47,116 nucleotides of DNA, from positions 1 through 47,116 of the forward strand of contig CAZPCV010000003.1 of assembly GCA_964585245.1 (NCBI GenBank). Direction: 5' to 3'. The translations under genes and the position numbers were made by a program. Below the pieces are notes generated by a model that saw nothing but the letters and a program-made list of their open reading frames with translations, was not told the DNA's origin and ran no database searches. The stretch comes from CAZEDL01 sp964585245. GTDB lineage: Bacteria; Patescibacteriota; Patescibacteriia; Magasanikbacterales; GWA2-37-8. Of the stretch, positions 40,037 through 47,116 are shown piece by piece (the first letter of the stretch is position 1; every line of letters begins with the position of its first letter).

Positions 40037-40098
40037 CGACGTCTCTCTCCCATCCTGTGCAGATATCCAAAAATATCTTTGCAGGATGAGAGACGTCG
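40037..40098. repeat. 62-nt near-perfect hairpin downstream of GC-rich gene C
   Basis: CGACGTCTCTC/GAGAGACGTCG (11 bp), CATCCTG/CAGGATG (7 bp) and AGATAT/ATATCT (6 bp) stack to 24 bp with one 3-nt bulge, one small internal loop and a 6-nt loop. It is distinct from the terminator at 40114, which lies 15 bp further on. Confidence 0.85.
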
Positions 40099-40113
40099 TA
40101 AGTAAAAATGTAT

Positions 40114-40146
40114 AAAAAACATTTCAATAATTTGAAATGTTTTTTT
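40114..40146 (+). terminator. intrinsic terminator of GC-rich unit C
   Basis: AAAAAACATTTCAA, TAAT, TTGAAATGTTTTTT form a 14-bp AT-rich stem with a T-run. Confidence 0.8.
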
Positions 40147-40213
40147 GTTTTTTAACAGTTGCTCTTTTTATTGCTGCTATAGTAGAATGGTACTCTAGAT
40201 TTAAGTAAAAATT

Positions 40214-41452
40214 ATGTTGCCCTACTGGTTTGTATTAGGCAGAGAACCGCTGCTATCTGCCGCCGAAATTGCGTCTGTTTTTGAACTGGCTGATGTTACT
40301 ACCGAATTTTCTATTTTAAAAGCAAAAATCAGCGAATTGACCGACAGCAATGTTACCCGTTACATGCAGCGCTTGGGCGGTACCGTTAAAATCGCCGCCG
40401 AACGTGGCAACCAGCTCACCGAAGCTGAACTGCTCGCCGCCATTACCGAAGAATTAAAAACTGTCGACGGCAAAATTCATTTTGGCCTTAGTCTCTATGA
40501 AAAGGAACAAGGAACAATGAACAAGGAACAATGTGTTGACACGGTGTATCGTTGGGGCAAAAAAATAAAACAGGATCTAAAAGAGAACGGATTATCCGTA
40601 CGTCATGCATTCAATCGAGAAGCTGTTTTATCCTCCGTCAGCGTAGAAAAAAACGGCCTGACCAAACGTGGGCGGGAATTTTTAATTACCCGTTCCAAAA
40701 ATAATCTATATTCTTTTGCCAAAACTGTGGCTGTGCAACCCTTCGAGGCGTTTGGCGCGCGTGATTTTGGCCGCCCAGGGCGCGATGATGTTAGCGGCAT
40801 GCTACCCCCCAAACTGGCGTTGATGATGATAAATGTGTCACAACTTAAACCAGATCAAACCGTACTCGATCCGTTTTGCGGATCTGGTACAATTTTGACC
40901 GAAGCAAAATTATTAGGATTTAAAAATTTGATCGGTAGCGATATTTCGGAAAAAGCAATCGAAGATACAAAAAAAAATTTGGAGTGGGTGGCAACAAGGA
41001 ACAATGAACAAGGAGCAATCAACAAATATATAGCCCAGACAACGACACCCTCCACAGAGGCTATTTCTCGATTATTAGCGATTGATAGTCAAAAACTCAG
41101 TACGGTGATTATCGAAAATTCAATTAACGTAATAGTAACCGAGCCGTATTTAGGCAAGCCGCTTAAAGGCAATGAAACCGAGGCGGCTCTACAGAGTCAA
41201 GCGGCAGAATTAAAACAATTATACCTGAATGCTTTTAGTGAATTTTATAAACTATTAAAGCCAGGCGGCCGGATCGTGTTTATTATTCCCCGATTCAAAA
41301 CTCGTACTGGCTGGGTTAGAATTGATTGTGCCGAAGAAATTAAAAAAATTGGTTTTGCATTAAAGCCACTTTTGCCGGCCCATGATTTTTTGCTGTATGC
41401 CAGAAGCGATCAACGCGTTGGACGCGAAATTTGGCGCTTTGAAAAAAGGTAA
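40214..41452 (+). CDS. Trm11-like N2-guanine tRNA methyltransferase / RNA methylase family
   Basis: The 412-aa protein's N-terminal part suggests a THUMP-like RNA-binding region (residues 1-165). A Rossmann methyltransferase follows with RPGRDDVSGMLPPKLALMMI, the SAM motif LDPFCGSGTILTEA and catalytic TEPYLGKPL (variant of DPPY). This arrangement resembles archaeal/eukaryotic Trm11 enzymes that methylate G10 of tRNA; the substrate here is inferred. Two copies of a 26-bp microrepeat (40507-40532 and 40994-41019) sit inside the coding sequence in different reading frames, adding QGTMNKEQ-like and NNEQGAIN-like residues. Confidence 0.85.
   Translation: MLPYWFVLGREPLLSAAEIASVFELADVTTEFSILKAKISELTDSNVTRYMQRLGGTVKIAAERGNQLTEAELLAAITEELKTVDGKIHFGLSLYEKEQGTMNKEQCVDTVYRWGKKIKQDLKENGLSVRHAFNREAVLSSVSVEKNGLTKRGREFLITRSKNNLYSFAKTVAVQPFEAFGARDFGRPGRDDVSGMLPPKLALMMINVSQLKPDQTVLDPFCGSGTILTEAKLLGFKNLIGSDISEKAIEDTKKNLEWVATRNNEQGAINKYIAQTTTPSTEAISRLLAIDSQKLSTVIIENSINVIVTEPYLGKPLKGNETEAALQSQAAELKQLYLNAFSEFYKLLKPGGRIVFIIPRFKTRTGWVRIDCAEEIKKIGFALKPLLPAHDFLLYARSDQRVGREIWRFEKR
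40507..40532 (+). repeat. 26-bp microrepeat, copy 1, inside the methyltransferase gene
   Basis: ACAAGGAACAATGAACAAGG plus AACAAT. 25 of 26 bases are identical to copy 2. It is read in one frame as Q-G-T-M-N-K-E-Q and sits in the N-terminal region. Confidence 0.85.
40994..41019 (+). repeat. 26-bp microrepeat, copy 2, inside the methyltransferase gene
   Basis: Same sequence with one change (AGCAAT at the end), read in a different frame as R-N-N-E-Q-G-A-I. It lies between the SAM motif and the catalytic motif, where the family tolerates insertions. Confidence 0.85.
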
Positions 41453-41473
41453 ACGCTCATTTAAAATGCAAGG

Positions 41474-41502
41474 CCCCCGGGAGACGAAGTCTCGCACGGG
41501 GG
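41474..41502. terminator. GC-rich hairpin between the methyltransferase gene and GC-rich gene D
   Basis: CCCCC/GGGGG enclose GAGAC, GAA, GTCTC. It is 21 bp past the methyltransferase stop and 23 bp past the stop of the convergent gene D. There is no strong T-run, so the termination role is inferred from position only. Confidence 0.5.
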
Positions 41503-41525
41503 TGGATTGAAAGAGCTTGGTTGGG

Positions 41526-42026
41526 TTAGCGGGCCCGCTTCTTGCCATGCTTCTTAGTGGAGATCGCCGGGCGGCATACACCAACCTCGGCGTCTTGAAA
41601 TGGAAAGACGCATACGGCATTTCCCGCGCAAGGGGTATCACGCTCCCCGCCGCACTGCGGTAAGGGCTCACACCTTCCGACTCCCTCCTTATCTTTGTGT
41701 GCGCATTTCAGGCCTGTAGCGCACAAAGTTCGTTTGTCGCACTCGTCTCCTTCGGTGCCCGCCGTCTTTGTGGTTTGCAAATTGAAGACGCTGGCGTATT
41801 CCGCCTTCGTCGGCTGGCAACTACGGATGACACTTCCTTCTTCTTCATACACCTTGCAGATTCCCGATGCACAATATGTGTCATCGAAACAAATTGCCCC
41901 TCCTGCCCCAACCACTGGGGCTAGCAGATGCTCTACCGGCTTCTGTGGGAGCCGCTGAGCAGCCTCACAGACAAAGGCCAAAAAAAACCCAATGGTGCCG
42001 ATGACGAGAGAACTAAACTTGCTCAC
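41526..42026 (-). CDS. secreted cysteine-rich repeat protein, GC-rich unit D
   Basis: The 166-aa protein has a signal peptide (MSKFSSLVIGTIGFFLAFVC, cleavage likely after CEA). Three four-cysteine modules follow: C-x5-C-x4-C-x12-C, C-x5-C-x5-C-x10-C and C-x7-C-x5-C-x11-C (for example ICFDDTYCASGIC). Such modules resemble the small disulfide-knotted repeats of secreted deltaproteobacterial proteins, but I cannot name the family. I chose the GTG at 42026, with AGGAGG 6 nt upstream, preceded by a tight GC hairpin; the open frame extends to an ATG at 42107 without signal character. GC-rich coding and a standalone promoter match the other three units. The tail is basic (TKKHGKKRAR). Confidence 0.75.
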   Translation of the reverse strand: MSKFSSLVIGTIGFFLAFVCEAAQRLPQKPVEHLLAPVVGAGGAICFDDTYCASGICKVYEEEGSVIRSCQPTKAEYASVFNLQTTKTAGTEGDECDKRTLCATGLKCAHKDKEGVGRCEPLPQCGGERDTPCAGNAVCVFPFQDAEVGVCRPAISTKKHGKKRAR

Positions 42027-42038
42027 GACTGACCTCCT

Positions 42039-42053
42039 CGCGCCCTTGGCGCG
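42039..42053 (-). promoter_or_regulatory. hairpin adjoining the Shine-Dalgarno of GC-rich gene D
   Basis: CGCGCC, 3-nt loop, GGCGCG, whose last bases touch the GAGGAGG ribosome site on the minus strand. It could tune translation or protect the message end. Confidence 0.6.
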
Positions 42054-42209
42054 TTTGCTTTGTAGCCTATTCCTATTAATTATTAATAAGCATACCCTAC
42101 AAAACAAGCTAAATTTTTATTATTCGACACCTTGTGCCGATACGCAGAGGTTCATTTACTACTGATTCTGGGGCCTGAAATTAACTACAAAATAGTAAAT
42201 AAACAGTAG

Positions 42210-42238
42210 ATATTAGCACAAAAATTGCCTTTTGTCAA
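42210..42238 (-). promoter_or_regulatory. promoter of GC-rich gene D
   Basis: On the minus strand TTGACA (42238-42233), 17 nt and TAATAT (42215-42210). The leader of about 180 nt contains CTACTG/CAGTAG complementary segments. Confidence 0.75.
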
Positions 42239-42258
42239 TAGGAGTTTACTCCGTTTTT

Positions 42259-44007
42259 ATGCCCACCCTCCTCGAAATTAAGAATGTATCGAAAGCCTAC
42301 TTCCAGCAGCCGCTATTCAACGCGGCTTCTCTAACCATAGCCGAAAAACAAAAAATCGGCGTGATTGGCCGTAATGGAGCCGGTAAATCTACCCTGTTCA
42401 AAATTATCCTCGGGATAGAAGAGCCGGATAGCGGTAGTGTACTCCTTCACGATCGAGCTCGACTAGGATACTTGGAACAACACGACACTCCGGATCTGTC
42501 GCAAACGGTGCTCGCCCACCTGGAACACACTACTCTTCGCCCAGAATGGGAATGCGCCAAAATGGCGGCCAAATTTGATCTCACTCCCGACAAATTATCC
42601 CAGCCATTGTCTGCATTATCCGGCGGCTATCAAATGCGCGTTAAATTAACATCGCTACTTCTCAAGGATCCTAATTTATTTTTACTGGATGAACCAACCA
42701 ACTATTTGGATGTGCATACTCAGCTACTGCTCGAGCGGGCGCTTATTTCTTACTCCGGAGCTTTTTTGATCATTTCTCATGACCGCGAATTTTTGGCCCG
42801 CACCTGCGACCAGACACTAGAGGTAGAAAACGAACAACTCTTTTTATACCCCGGACCGGTGAATGATTATTTTGAGTATAAAAAAGAACAACTCTTGATG
42901 AAGCAGCGATACAACAAAAAAATTGAGCGCGAACAAGAACATTTGCAAGCCTTTATCGATCGCTTTCGCTACAAAGCTACCAAAGCCGCCCAGGCCCAAT
43001 CCAAAATGAAAGCGCTAGCTAAATTAAAAACGCTCGATATCGCCGACCCTCTCGCTCGCGTGCGTATCACGATTCCCGCAGTCGAACCCAAAAAAGGCAT
43101 AGGATTTTCGTGTCACAAATTAGCTATTGGCTATGGTGATAAAATTGTCGCGAGCGGCAGCACCTTCGACATTGATCGCGGAGCGAAAGTGGCGATTGTG
43201 GGCGATAACGGGCAAGGCAAAACAACACTACTCAAAACGCTCGTCGGTGAATTGCCGCAAATTGATGGCACCTTTCGCTGGGGCCACGGCAGTACCATTT
43301 CGTACTATGCCCAGCATGTGGCCAGCCGCCTGCCCCTCTCCATGTTCGTGCTGGAATATTTACGGAGCTGTAGCGATGGCACCCTTCCCGAAGAAACAAT
43401 TTTGCAAATGGCCGGAAATTTTTTATTCAAAGATTCTGCTCTAGAGAAAAAAATTTCGGTATTAAGCGGGGGCGAACGAGCACGCTTATGTTTGGCCGGG
43501 TTGCTTTTATCTAAACGCAACGTCTTGATTTTGGACGAGCCCACCAACCACTTGGATTTTGAAACGGTCGAAGCGCTTAGCCGCGCATTGGCCGAATTTG
43601 CGGGCACGGTGTTTTTTATCAGTCACAATCGCACGTTCGTGAACAATCTCGCCACAGCGATTGTTGAAGTAAATAATGGCGAAATAAAAAAATTCCCCGA
43701 TTCATACGAAAACTATATTGCCTTTTTAGAAAACTCGCTTGATCCAAACGAGCCCGCCGTCAGCAAACCAATTCATCCTACCCCCATCACTTCCGGCAAA
43801 GAAAAATATGAAGCGGCCAAACTGCATAAGAAAAAAATTCAAGCGTGCGAAGAAACAATTAAAGATCTCACCCATCAACGCGACCTGCTTTTGGCTCGTC
43901 AAATAAAAAAGCCGGGGACTTTCTCTCCGGCTGATTATGAAAACTTAGGGAAAATTATGACTGAATTGCAAACCGCGGAAGAAACCTGGTTGACGCTGTC
44001 TCTTTAA
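42259..44007 (+). CDS. ABC-F family ATPase (Uup/EttA type)
   Basis: The 582-aa protein has two ABC domains and no membrane span, as in ribosome-associated ABC-F factors. Walker A sequences are GRNGAGKST (37-45) and GDNGQGKTT; signatures are LSGGYQMRV and LSGGERARL; Walker B regions are LFLLDEPTNYLD and VLILDEPTNHLD. An arm-like linker (about 225-275) between the domains carries RYKATKAAQAQSKMKALAKL. The C-terminus has a short coiled coil. The start is ATG 42259; a TTG at 42232 overlaps the divergent promoter. The exact subfamily is undecided, so no symbol. Confidence 0.93.
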   Translation: MPTLLEIKNVSKAYFQQPLFNAASLTIAEKQKIGVIGRNGAGKSTLFKIILGIEEPDSGSVLLHDRARLGYLEQHDTPDLSQTVLAHLEHTTLRPEWECAKMAAKFDLTPDKLSQPLSALSGGYQMRVKLTSLLLKDPNLFLLDEPTNYLDVHTQLLLERALISYSGAFLIISHDREFLARTCDQTLEVENEQLFLYPGPVNDYFEYKKEQLLMKQRYNKKIEREQEHLQAFIDRFRYKATKAAQAQSKMKALAKLKTLDIADPLARVRITIPAVEPKKGIGFSCHKLAIGYGDKIVASGSTFDIDRGAKVAIVGDNGQGKTTLLKTLVGELPQIDGTFRWGHGSTISYYAQHVASRLPLSMFVLEYLRSCSDGTLPEETILQMAGNFLFKDSALEKKISVLSGGERARLCLAGLLLSKRNVLILDEPTNHLDFETVEALSRALAEFAGTVFFISHNRTFVNNLATAIVEVNNGEIKKFPDSYENYIAFLENSLDPNEPAVSKPIHPTPITSGKEKYEAAKLHKKKIQACEETIKDLTHQRDLLLARQIKKPGTFSPADYENLGKIMTELQTAEETWLTLSL

Positions 44008-44085
44008 TTTGGCTACGAATCTTTTTCACTTCCTTCACATAGGCTAGAATGCTTCTCCGCACACTTTCTCTCTCATTATACACCA

Positions 44086-45168
44086 TTAAGTATTGATATG
44101 AAAATAACACACATCACCATCTTGGACCACATACTCTTTGCCCTCTAATCGTAATTTGCCACTCTCGCGCAATTTGCTCCAGCCGCCAAGCGAAACAAAA
44201 TCATTCCAGCCCACTACGTCGGCTTTGATAAAGCCTTTAATAAAATCAGTATGGATCACCCCAGCCGCTTGTGGAGCTTTGGTGTTTTTCTGCACGGTCC
44301 AGGCACGAGTTTCCGGCTCGCCGGACGTAAAATAAGTGATCAGGTTTAACAATTGATACCCGGCTGCTATCAGTTTGTCTAGCCCGCTTTGCGACACGCC
44401 GGCGGTGTTCATGAATTCTTTGGCTTCCGAGAGCGGCAAATCGGCTAATTCCGCTTCGAGCCGCGCACAAAGCGCCACATGCGGCACACCCTTTTCTACA
44501 ACCGGATGATTTGCCAGCGCCGCATCGTTTACTTCGTCCATGTTTACCACATACAACAGCGGTTTCATAGTAAGCAGGTGCAACTCCAGCACAAACGGCA
44601 ACTCGTCCTCGGTAAATTCCAATTGGCGCACGGGCAAAGACGCTTGCAAGTGAGCGTTAATCCTTTCTAGCACCGCAATCTGCGGCGCTACTTCTTTGGC
44701 CGCAGTACCTTTGGCGGATTTTTTTACGGTGTCGAGACGCTTGGAAACAGTCTGTAAATCGGCCAACGCTAATTCGGTATTAATTATCGCAGCATCATCA
44801 AGCGGATCTACCCGATTATGGACATGAATTACATTATTATCAGTAAAACCACGCACTACCTGTGCGATCGCATCCACTTCACGAATATGTGATAAAAATT
44901 TATTACCCAGCCCTTCTCCTTCGGACGCTCCTTTTACCAACCCGGCAATATCCACAAATTCGATCGTAGTTGGAATAATTTTTTTGGAGGCGGACACGTT
45001 AGACAACTGCTGCAACCGATCGTCTGGCACCTCTACCACCCCCACATTAGGGTCAATTGTACAAAACGGATAATTTTGCACGTTGGCTTGTTTGGTGCGA
45101 GTGAGAGCGTTAAACAGAGTGGACTTTCCGACATTAGGCAACCCGACTATACCGATAGAAAAAGACAT
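44086..45168 (-). CDS. ychF: Obg-like ATPase YchF
   Basis: Universally conserved ribosome-associated P-loop protein that prefers ATP. The 360-aa protein is full length: P-loop GLPNVGKS (9-16), switch VDIAGLVKGASEGEGLGNKF, NMDE in place of the GTPase NKxD (explaining ATP preference), a central coiled-coil hairpin and a C-terminal TGS domain (LITYFTSGEPETRAWTV). It is monocistronic and divergent from the coiled-coil operon at 45272. Confidence 0.96.
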   Translation of the reverse strand: MSFSIGIVGLPNVGKSTLFNALTRTKQANVQNYPFCTIDPNVGVVEVPDDRLQQLSNVSASKKIIPTTIEFVDIAGLVKGASEGEGLGNKFLSHIREVDAIAQVVRGFTDNNVIHVHNRVDPLDDAAIINTELALADLQTVSKRLDTVKKSAKGTAAKEVAPQIAVLERINAHLQASLPVRQLEFTEDELPFVLELHLLTMKPLLYVVNMDEVNDAALANHPVVEKGVPHVALCARLEAELADLPLSEAKEFMNTAGVSQSGLDKLIAAGYQLLNLITYFTSGEPETRAWTVQKNTKAPQAAGVIHTDFIKGFIKADVVGWNDFVSLGGWSKLRESGKLRLEGKEYVVQDGDVCYFHINT

Positions 45169-45234
45169 ACATGAGATACTTTAAAACATGCCCTAGCATA
45201 TCTAAATATCGCTTAAAATGCAAGTATTTAGGCC

Positions 45235-45263
45235 TTGAAAATTGTCTAAAAATGTGCTATACT
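45235..45263 (+). promoter_or_regulatory. promoter of the coiled-coil operon (near-leaderless)
   Basis: TTGAAA (45235-45240), 17 nt and TATACT (45258-45263) preceded by TGC, an extended -10. The ATG at 45272 is only 8 nt after the -10, so the mRNA should be leaderless or nearly so. Confidence 0.7.
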
Positions 45264-45271
45264 AGACGGGT

Positions 45272-45460
45272 ATGAAACCCCCGCTTTTGTTAAATTCTTT
45301 AACAGCCTTAATAACCCGTTTATACGAGGCTGTTCAGCAATTTATTACCGTTAAAAAAACCATCGAAGCAGAAGAAAAGGCAGTGCTGTCACATATTACC
45401 CAAGAAATGGAAAACGAAAAAATAGCTGCTCTTAAACAAAAAATTGATTCTTTATCCTAA
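45272..45460 (+). CDS. small coiled-coil protein
   Basis: The 62-aa protein has a hydrophobic first half (LLLNSLTALITRLYEAVQQF) and a charged helical second half (EAEEKAVLSHITQEMENEKI). It is unrecognised. It begins at a promoter with almost no leader and is followed 5 bp later by the 511-aa gene, suggesting a two-gene transcript and a possible complex. Confidence 0.65.
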   Translation: MKPPLLLNSLTALITRLYEAVQQFITVKKTIEAEEKAVLSHITQEMENEKIAALKQKIDSLS

Positions 45461-45465
45461 TTTCT

Positions 45466-47001
45466 ATGCCAACTTCTCGCGAACAGCGTCACACCGAGCA
45501 CTTGCCCCAAGCTAAGCAGGTTGAGCGAAAAGGATTTGCAAATACTATTAGAGAAAAGCTGGCCATGGCCGGCACCTGGTTCGAGCAGCTTCGCTCGGGC
45601 GGAAACGCTATAAAAAATTCCGAACTAATGCAACAAGCGGCGTTTCGTACGGTACAAGACCGCCTCAACCATTTAAATGCAGAGGTCGCCGCTCAAGCTT
45701 CTGCCCACAATGTCCGCCCCGAAAAATATCTCACCGAAGCCGAGACAGAGAGACAGCGCCTGCAGGCCTTATTGGGTAAAGCCGAAAAAAATTATCAAAA
45801 GGTAGAGGCAGAGGTGGAAGCGGAACATATTCGTTTAATAGAGCAGAAAATCGAAGAGTTGCACACTGCCATTGCCAAAGCAGCCCGCACTCCTGGTATT
45901 ACACAGGAAAAATATTTGCAAGAAACACAAGAAGATCAGATCCATCTTTTAGCTTTATTAAAAGAAGCAGACACTTACTATTATTCTTTGGCCAACAAAT
46001 TTGAAGAACAAAAAGCAGCCCAAACTCTACGCGGATTTAAAACCGAATTGGACAAAGATTATACTTTGGATAAAATAAATCGTTTCGTCAGTGGAATTCA
46101 AGCAAAACGAAATAATTTTTCATATATTCAAAAAAACTTAGCAGGCTTAGCTCAACGCCTCCCCTCTGAGGAGAGAGTAAAGACTCCGGAGACCTCTTTG
46201 CCATCACCAGAAATTCTAAAAATAAAAGAACAGTTAAACACTAGGTTAGCCAACCTTACCGAACAAATTGTAACATTATCAAAATCTAGCAAACCAGAAG
46301 AAAAATCTGCAGCGCAAAAATTAGAAACCGAGGCGGTGATTCTTGGAGCAGCTATTAGCGCTATGGAACAAGGAAATTACGGCCCAGCACTTAACTACCT
46401 CCAACAATTTCCCGCTGCGCCACCCGCCAAAACGCCGCGAGAAGAAGCTCTTTCTGAAATTTTTTCTTCTGTTCCTTTAAAGGAGCCTACTCGTTTAAAC
46501 AACGAAGCTGGTTCGGGAAATATTTTGTCTTCTGTCCCTTTGGCTGATCTTAACCAAAGAGTATCTGAACTTGCCAATCGAGTTCCTGATGAAATTCAAA
46601 AACTCTCCAATACGGACCTTTTCAATAGCATGAAGGAGGCACAAAACGCTTCCTTCGACCGCTTACTTTCCCTTCAGGCTCTAGTTGAAAAAAATTCCAT
46701 TCCTGAGCTTTCCCCCCTCGTACAAAAACATGCAAAAAGCATCCAGGATATGAGTGTTTCCATCGAAGTTTTAACTCAAATATTTCAAACAGCTTTGTTG
46801 GCTAAAGAACGTCAGGATGTAAATCGCTCGGCCTCTGATATGGAGTATTTAGACAACGTTATTTCTATGACCGGCTCTGCTATTCAAACCAAAGAAGCTT
46901 CCATTAGGCTTGAGGCCATTTACGAGCAGCGTAAACAAGGACGTGCCAAAGTTGCTTCTGCTAATAGCAATAAAAAATCTGATTCTCGGATCGCGGCGTA
47001 A
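45466..47001 (+). CDS. large coiled-coil hypothetical protein
   Basis: The 511-aa hydrophilic protein has no signal peptide or membrane span. Residues 55-210 are two related helical hairpins sharing a motif: HNVRPEKYLTEAETERQRLQ and PGITQEKYLQETQEDQIHLL, an internal duplication about 75 residues apart. A Pro/Ser-rich middle (about 325-370) has two further similar short segments (EIFSSVPLKEPTRLN and NILSSVPLADLNQR). A second helical region and a basic tail (NKKSDSRIAA) follow. No family recognised; a structural or scaffold role is likely. Confidence 0.7.
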   Translation: MPTSREQRHTEHLPQAKQVERKGFANTIREKLAMAGTWFEQLRSGGNAIKNSELMQQAAFRTVQDRLNHLNAEVAAQASAHNVRPEKYLTEAETERQRLQALLGKAEKNYQKVEAEVEAEHIRLIEQKIEELHTAIAKAARTPGITQEKYLQETQEDQIHLLALLKEADTYYYSLANKFEEQKAAQTLRGFKTELDKDYTLDKINRFVSGIQAKRNNFSYIQKNLAGLAQRLPSEERVKTPETSLPSPEILKIKEQLNTRLANLTEQIVTLSKSSKPEEKSAAQKLETEAVILGAAISAMEQGNYGPALNYLQQFPAAPPAKTPREEALSEIFSSVPLKEPTRLNNEAGSGNILSSVPLADLNQRVSELANRVPDEIQKLSNTDLFNSMKEAQNASFDRLLSLQALVEKNSIPELSPLVQKHAKSIQDMSVSIEVLTQIFQTALLAKERQDVNRSASDMEYLDNVISMTGSAIQTKEASIRLEAIYEQRKQGRAKVASANSNKKSDSRIAA

Positions 47002-47021
47002 ACTTCTTGGCTTTGCGTCTA

Positions 47022-47049
47022 TTGACTTTTTTAAATTACGTGGTATAGT
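47022..47049 (+). promoter_or_regulatory. promoter of tRNA-Ala
   Basis: TTGACT (47022-47027), 16 nt and TATAGT (47044-47049). The tRNA starts 14 nt further on. Confidence 0.75.
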
Positions 47050-47063
47050 GCTTTTCACTAGTC

Positions 47064-47116
47064 GGGCCTTTAGCTCAGCTGGCTAGAGCGCTTCCATGGC
47101 ATGGAAGAGGTCAAGG
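47064..47116 (+). tRNA. tRNA-Ala (anticodon GGC), 3' part cut by the window end
   Basis: Acceptor 5' strand GGGCCTT, D arm TAGCTCAGCTGGCTAGAGC, anticodon stem CTTCC/GGAAG with loop ATGGCAT (anticodon GGC), and the start of the variable loop AGGTC. The T arm and 3' acceptor lie beyond 47116. Confidence 0.9.

Noticed and set aside
5217..42238. Integron-type attC sites at GC-rich units
   Set aside because: The hairpins have attC-like shape but lack the R/L core boxes, and no integrase gene is in the window.
1..47116. UGA recoded to glycine as in some CPR lineages
   Set aside because: Long conserved genes read normally with the standard code and no in-frame TGA had to be read through.

Overview
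The window looks like a chromosomal segment of a Candidate Phyla Radiation (Patescibacteria) bacterium, possibly Parcubacteria-like. This is inferred from gene style and is not proven. The signs are short core proteins (RpoB 1138 aa), monocistronic or very small operons, AT-rich spacers with TTGACA-17-TATAAT promoters, many S23/four-helix and low-complexity genes, an archaeal-type PEP carboxylase, and a HEAT-plus-kinase-like protein of a type I remember from such genomes. No rRNA or CRISPR is present. Two tRNA genes are seen: Gly-TCC, and Ala-GGC cut by the window end. A 10-N gap lies in rpoB.

Layout. 1-5.1 kb: rpoC (partial) and rpoB on the minus strand with a long leader. 5.2-6.3 kb: a small GC-rich gene, then a candidate structured RNA and inverted repeats. 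6.3-11.8 kb: ftsK, a RodZ-like gene, recA, a DsbA-like gene and a HIT gene. 11.8-12.7 kb: a GC-rich, frameshifted gene. 12.9-17.4 kb: a redox and oxygen-defence block (DsbA-like, VKOR, rubrerythrin-VIT1, peroxiredoxin, Fe/Mn superoxide dismutase, DUF3592), interrupted by a four-helix-bundle gene between 24-bp inverted repeats. 17.4-20.5 kb: a secreted trypsin-like protease with four C-terminal repeats, and a membrane protein. 20.7-23.3 kb: pyrD and archaeal-type ppcA. 23.4-27.8 kb: a Phd-like antitoxin, a hypothetical gene, radC and recQ (divergent), and a C39-like peptidase. 27.8-34 kb: accessory proteins (HEAT-kinase-like, TPR, secreted pilin-module protein). 34-39 kb: tRNA-Gly with a palindrome array, an acidic mini-protein, efp-epmA, and rpsR-ssb-rpsF. 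39-42 kb: two more GC-rich single-gene units around a Trm11-like methyltransferase. 42-47 kb: an ABC-F ATPase, ychF, a coiled-coil protein and tRNA-Ala.

How the genes work together. DsbA-like oxidases plus VKOR form a disulfide pathway for the exported Cys-containing proteins seen here. AhpC, SOD and rubrerythrin-VIT1 handle peroxide, superoxide and iron. PEPC can supply oxaloacetate, hence aspartate, for the pyrimidine route in which PyrD acts. EpmA is positioned to modify EF-P. RecA, RecQ and RadC are repair-related.

Most unusual are (i) four GC-rich single-gene 'cassettes' with AT-rich promoters and large hairpins, (ii) an inverted-repeat-bounded four-helix-bundle gene whose frame breaks exactly at an A_AAA_AAG slippery heptamer, (iii) an array of palindromes with a shared 8-nt head in the tRNA-Gly leader, and (iv) a candidate 6S-like RNA upstream of ftsK. 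All three disrupted genes are accessory and all need a -1 shift, while the long core genes are intact.
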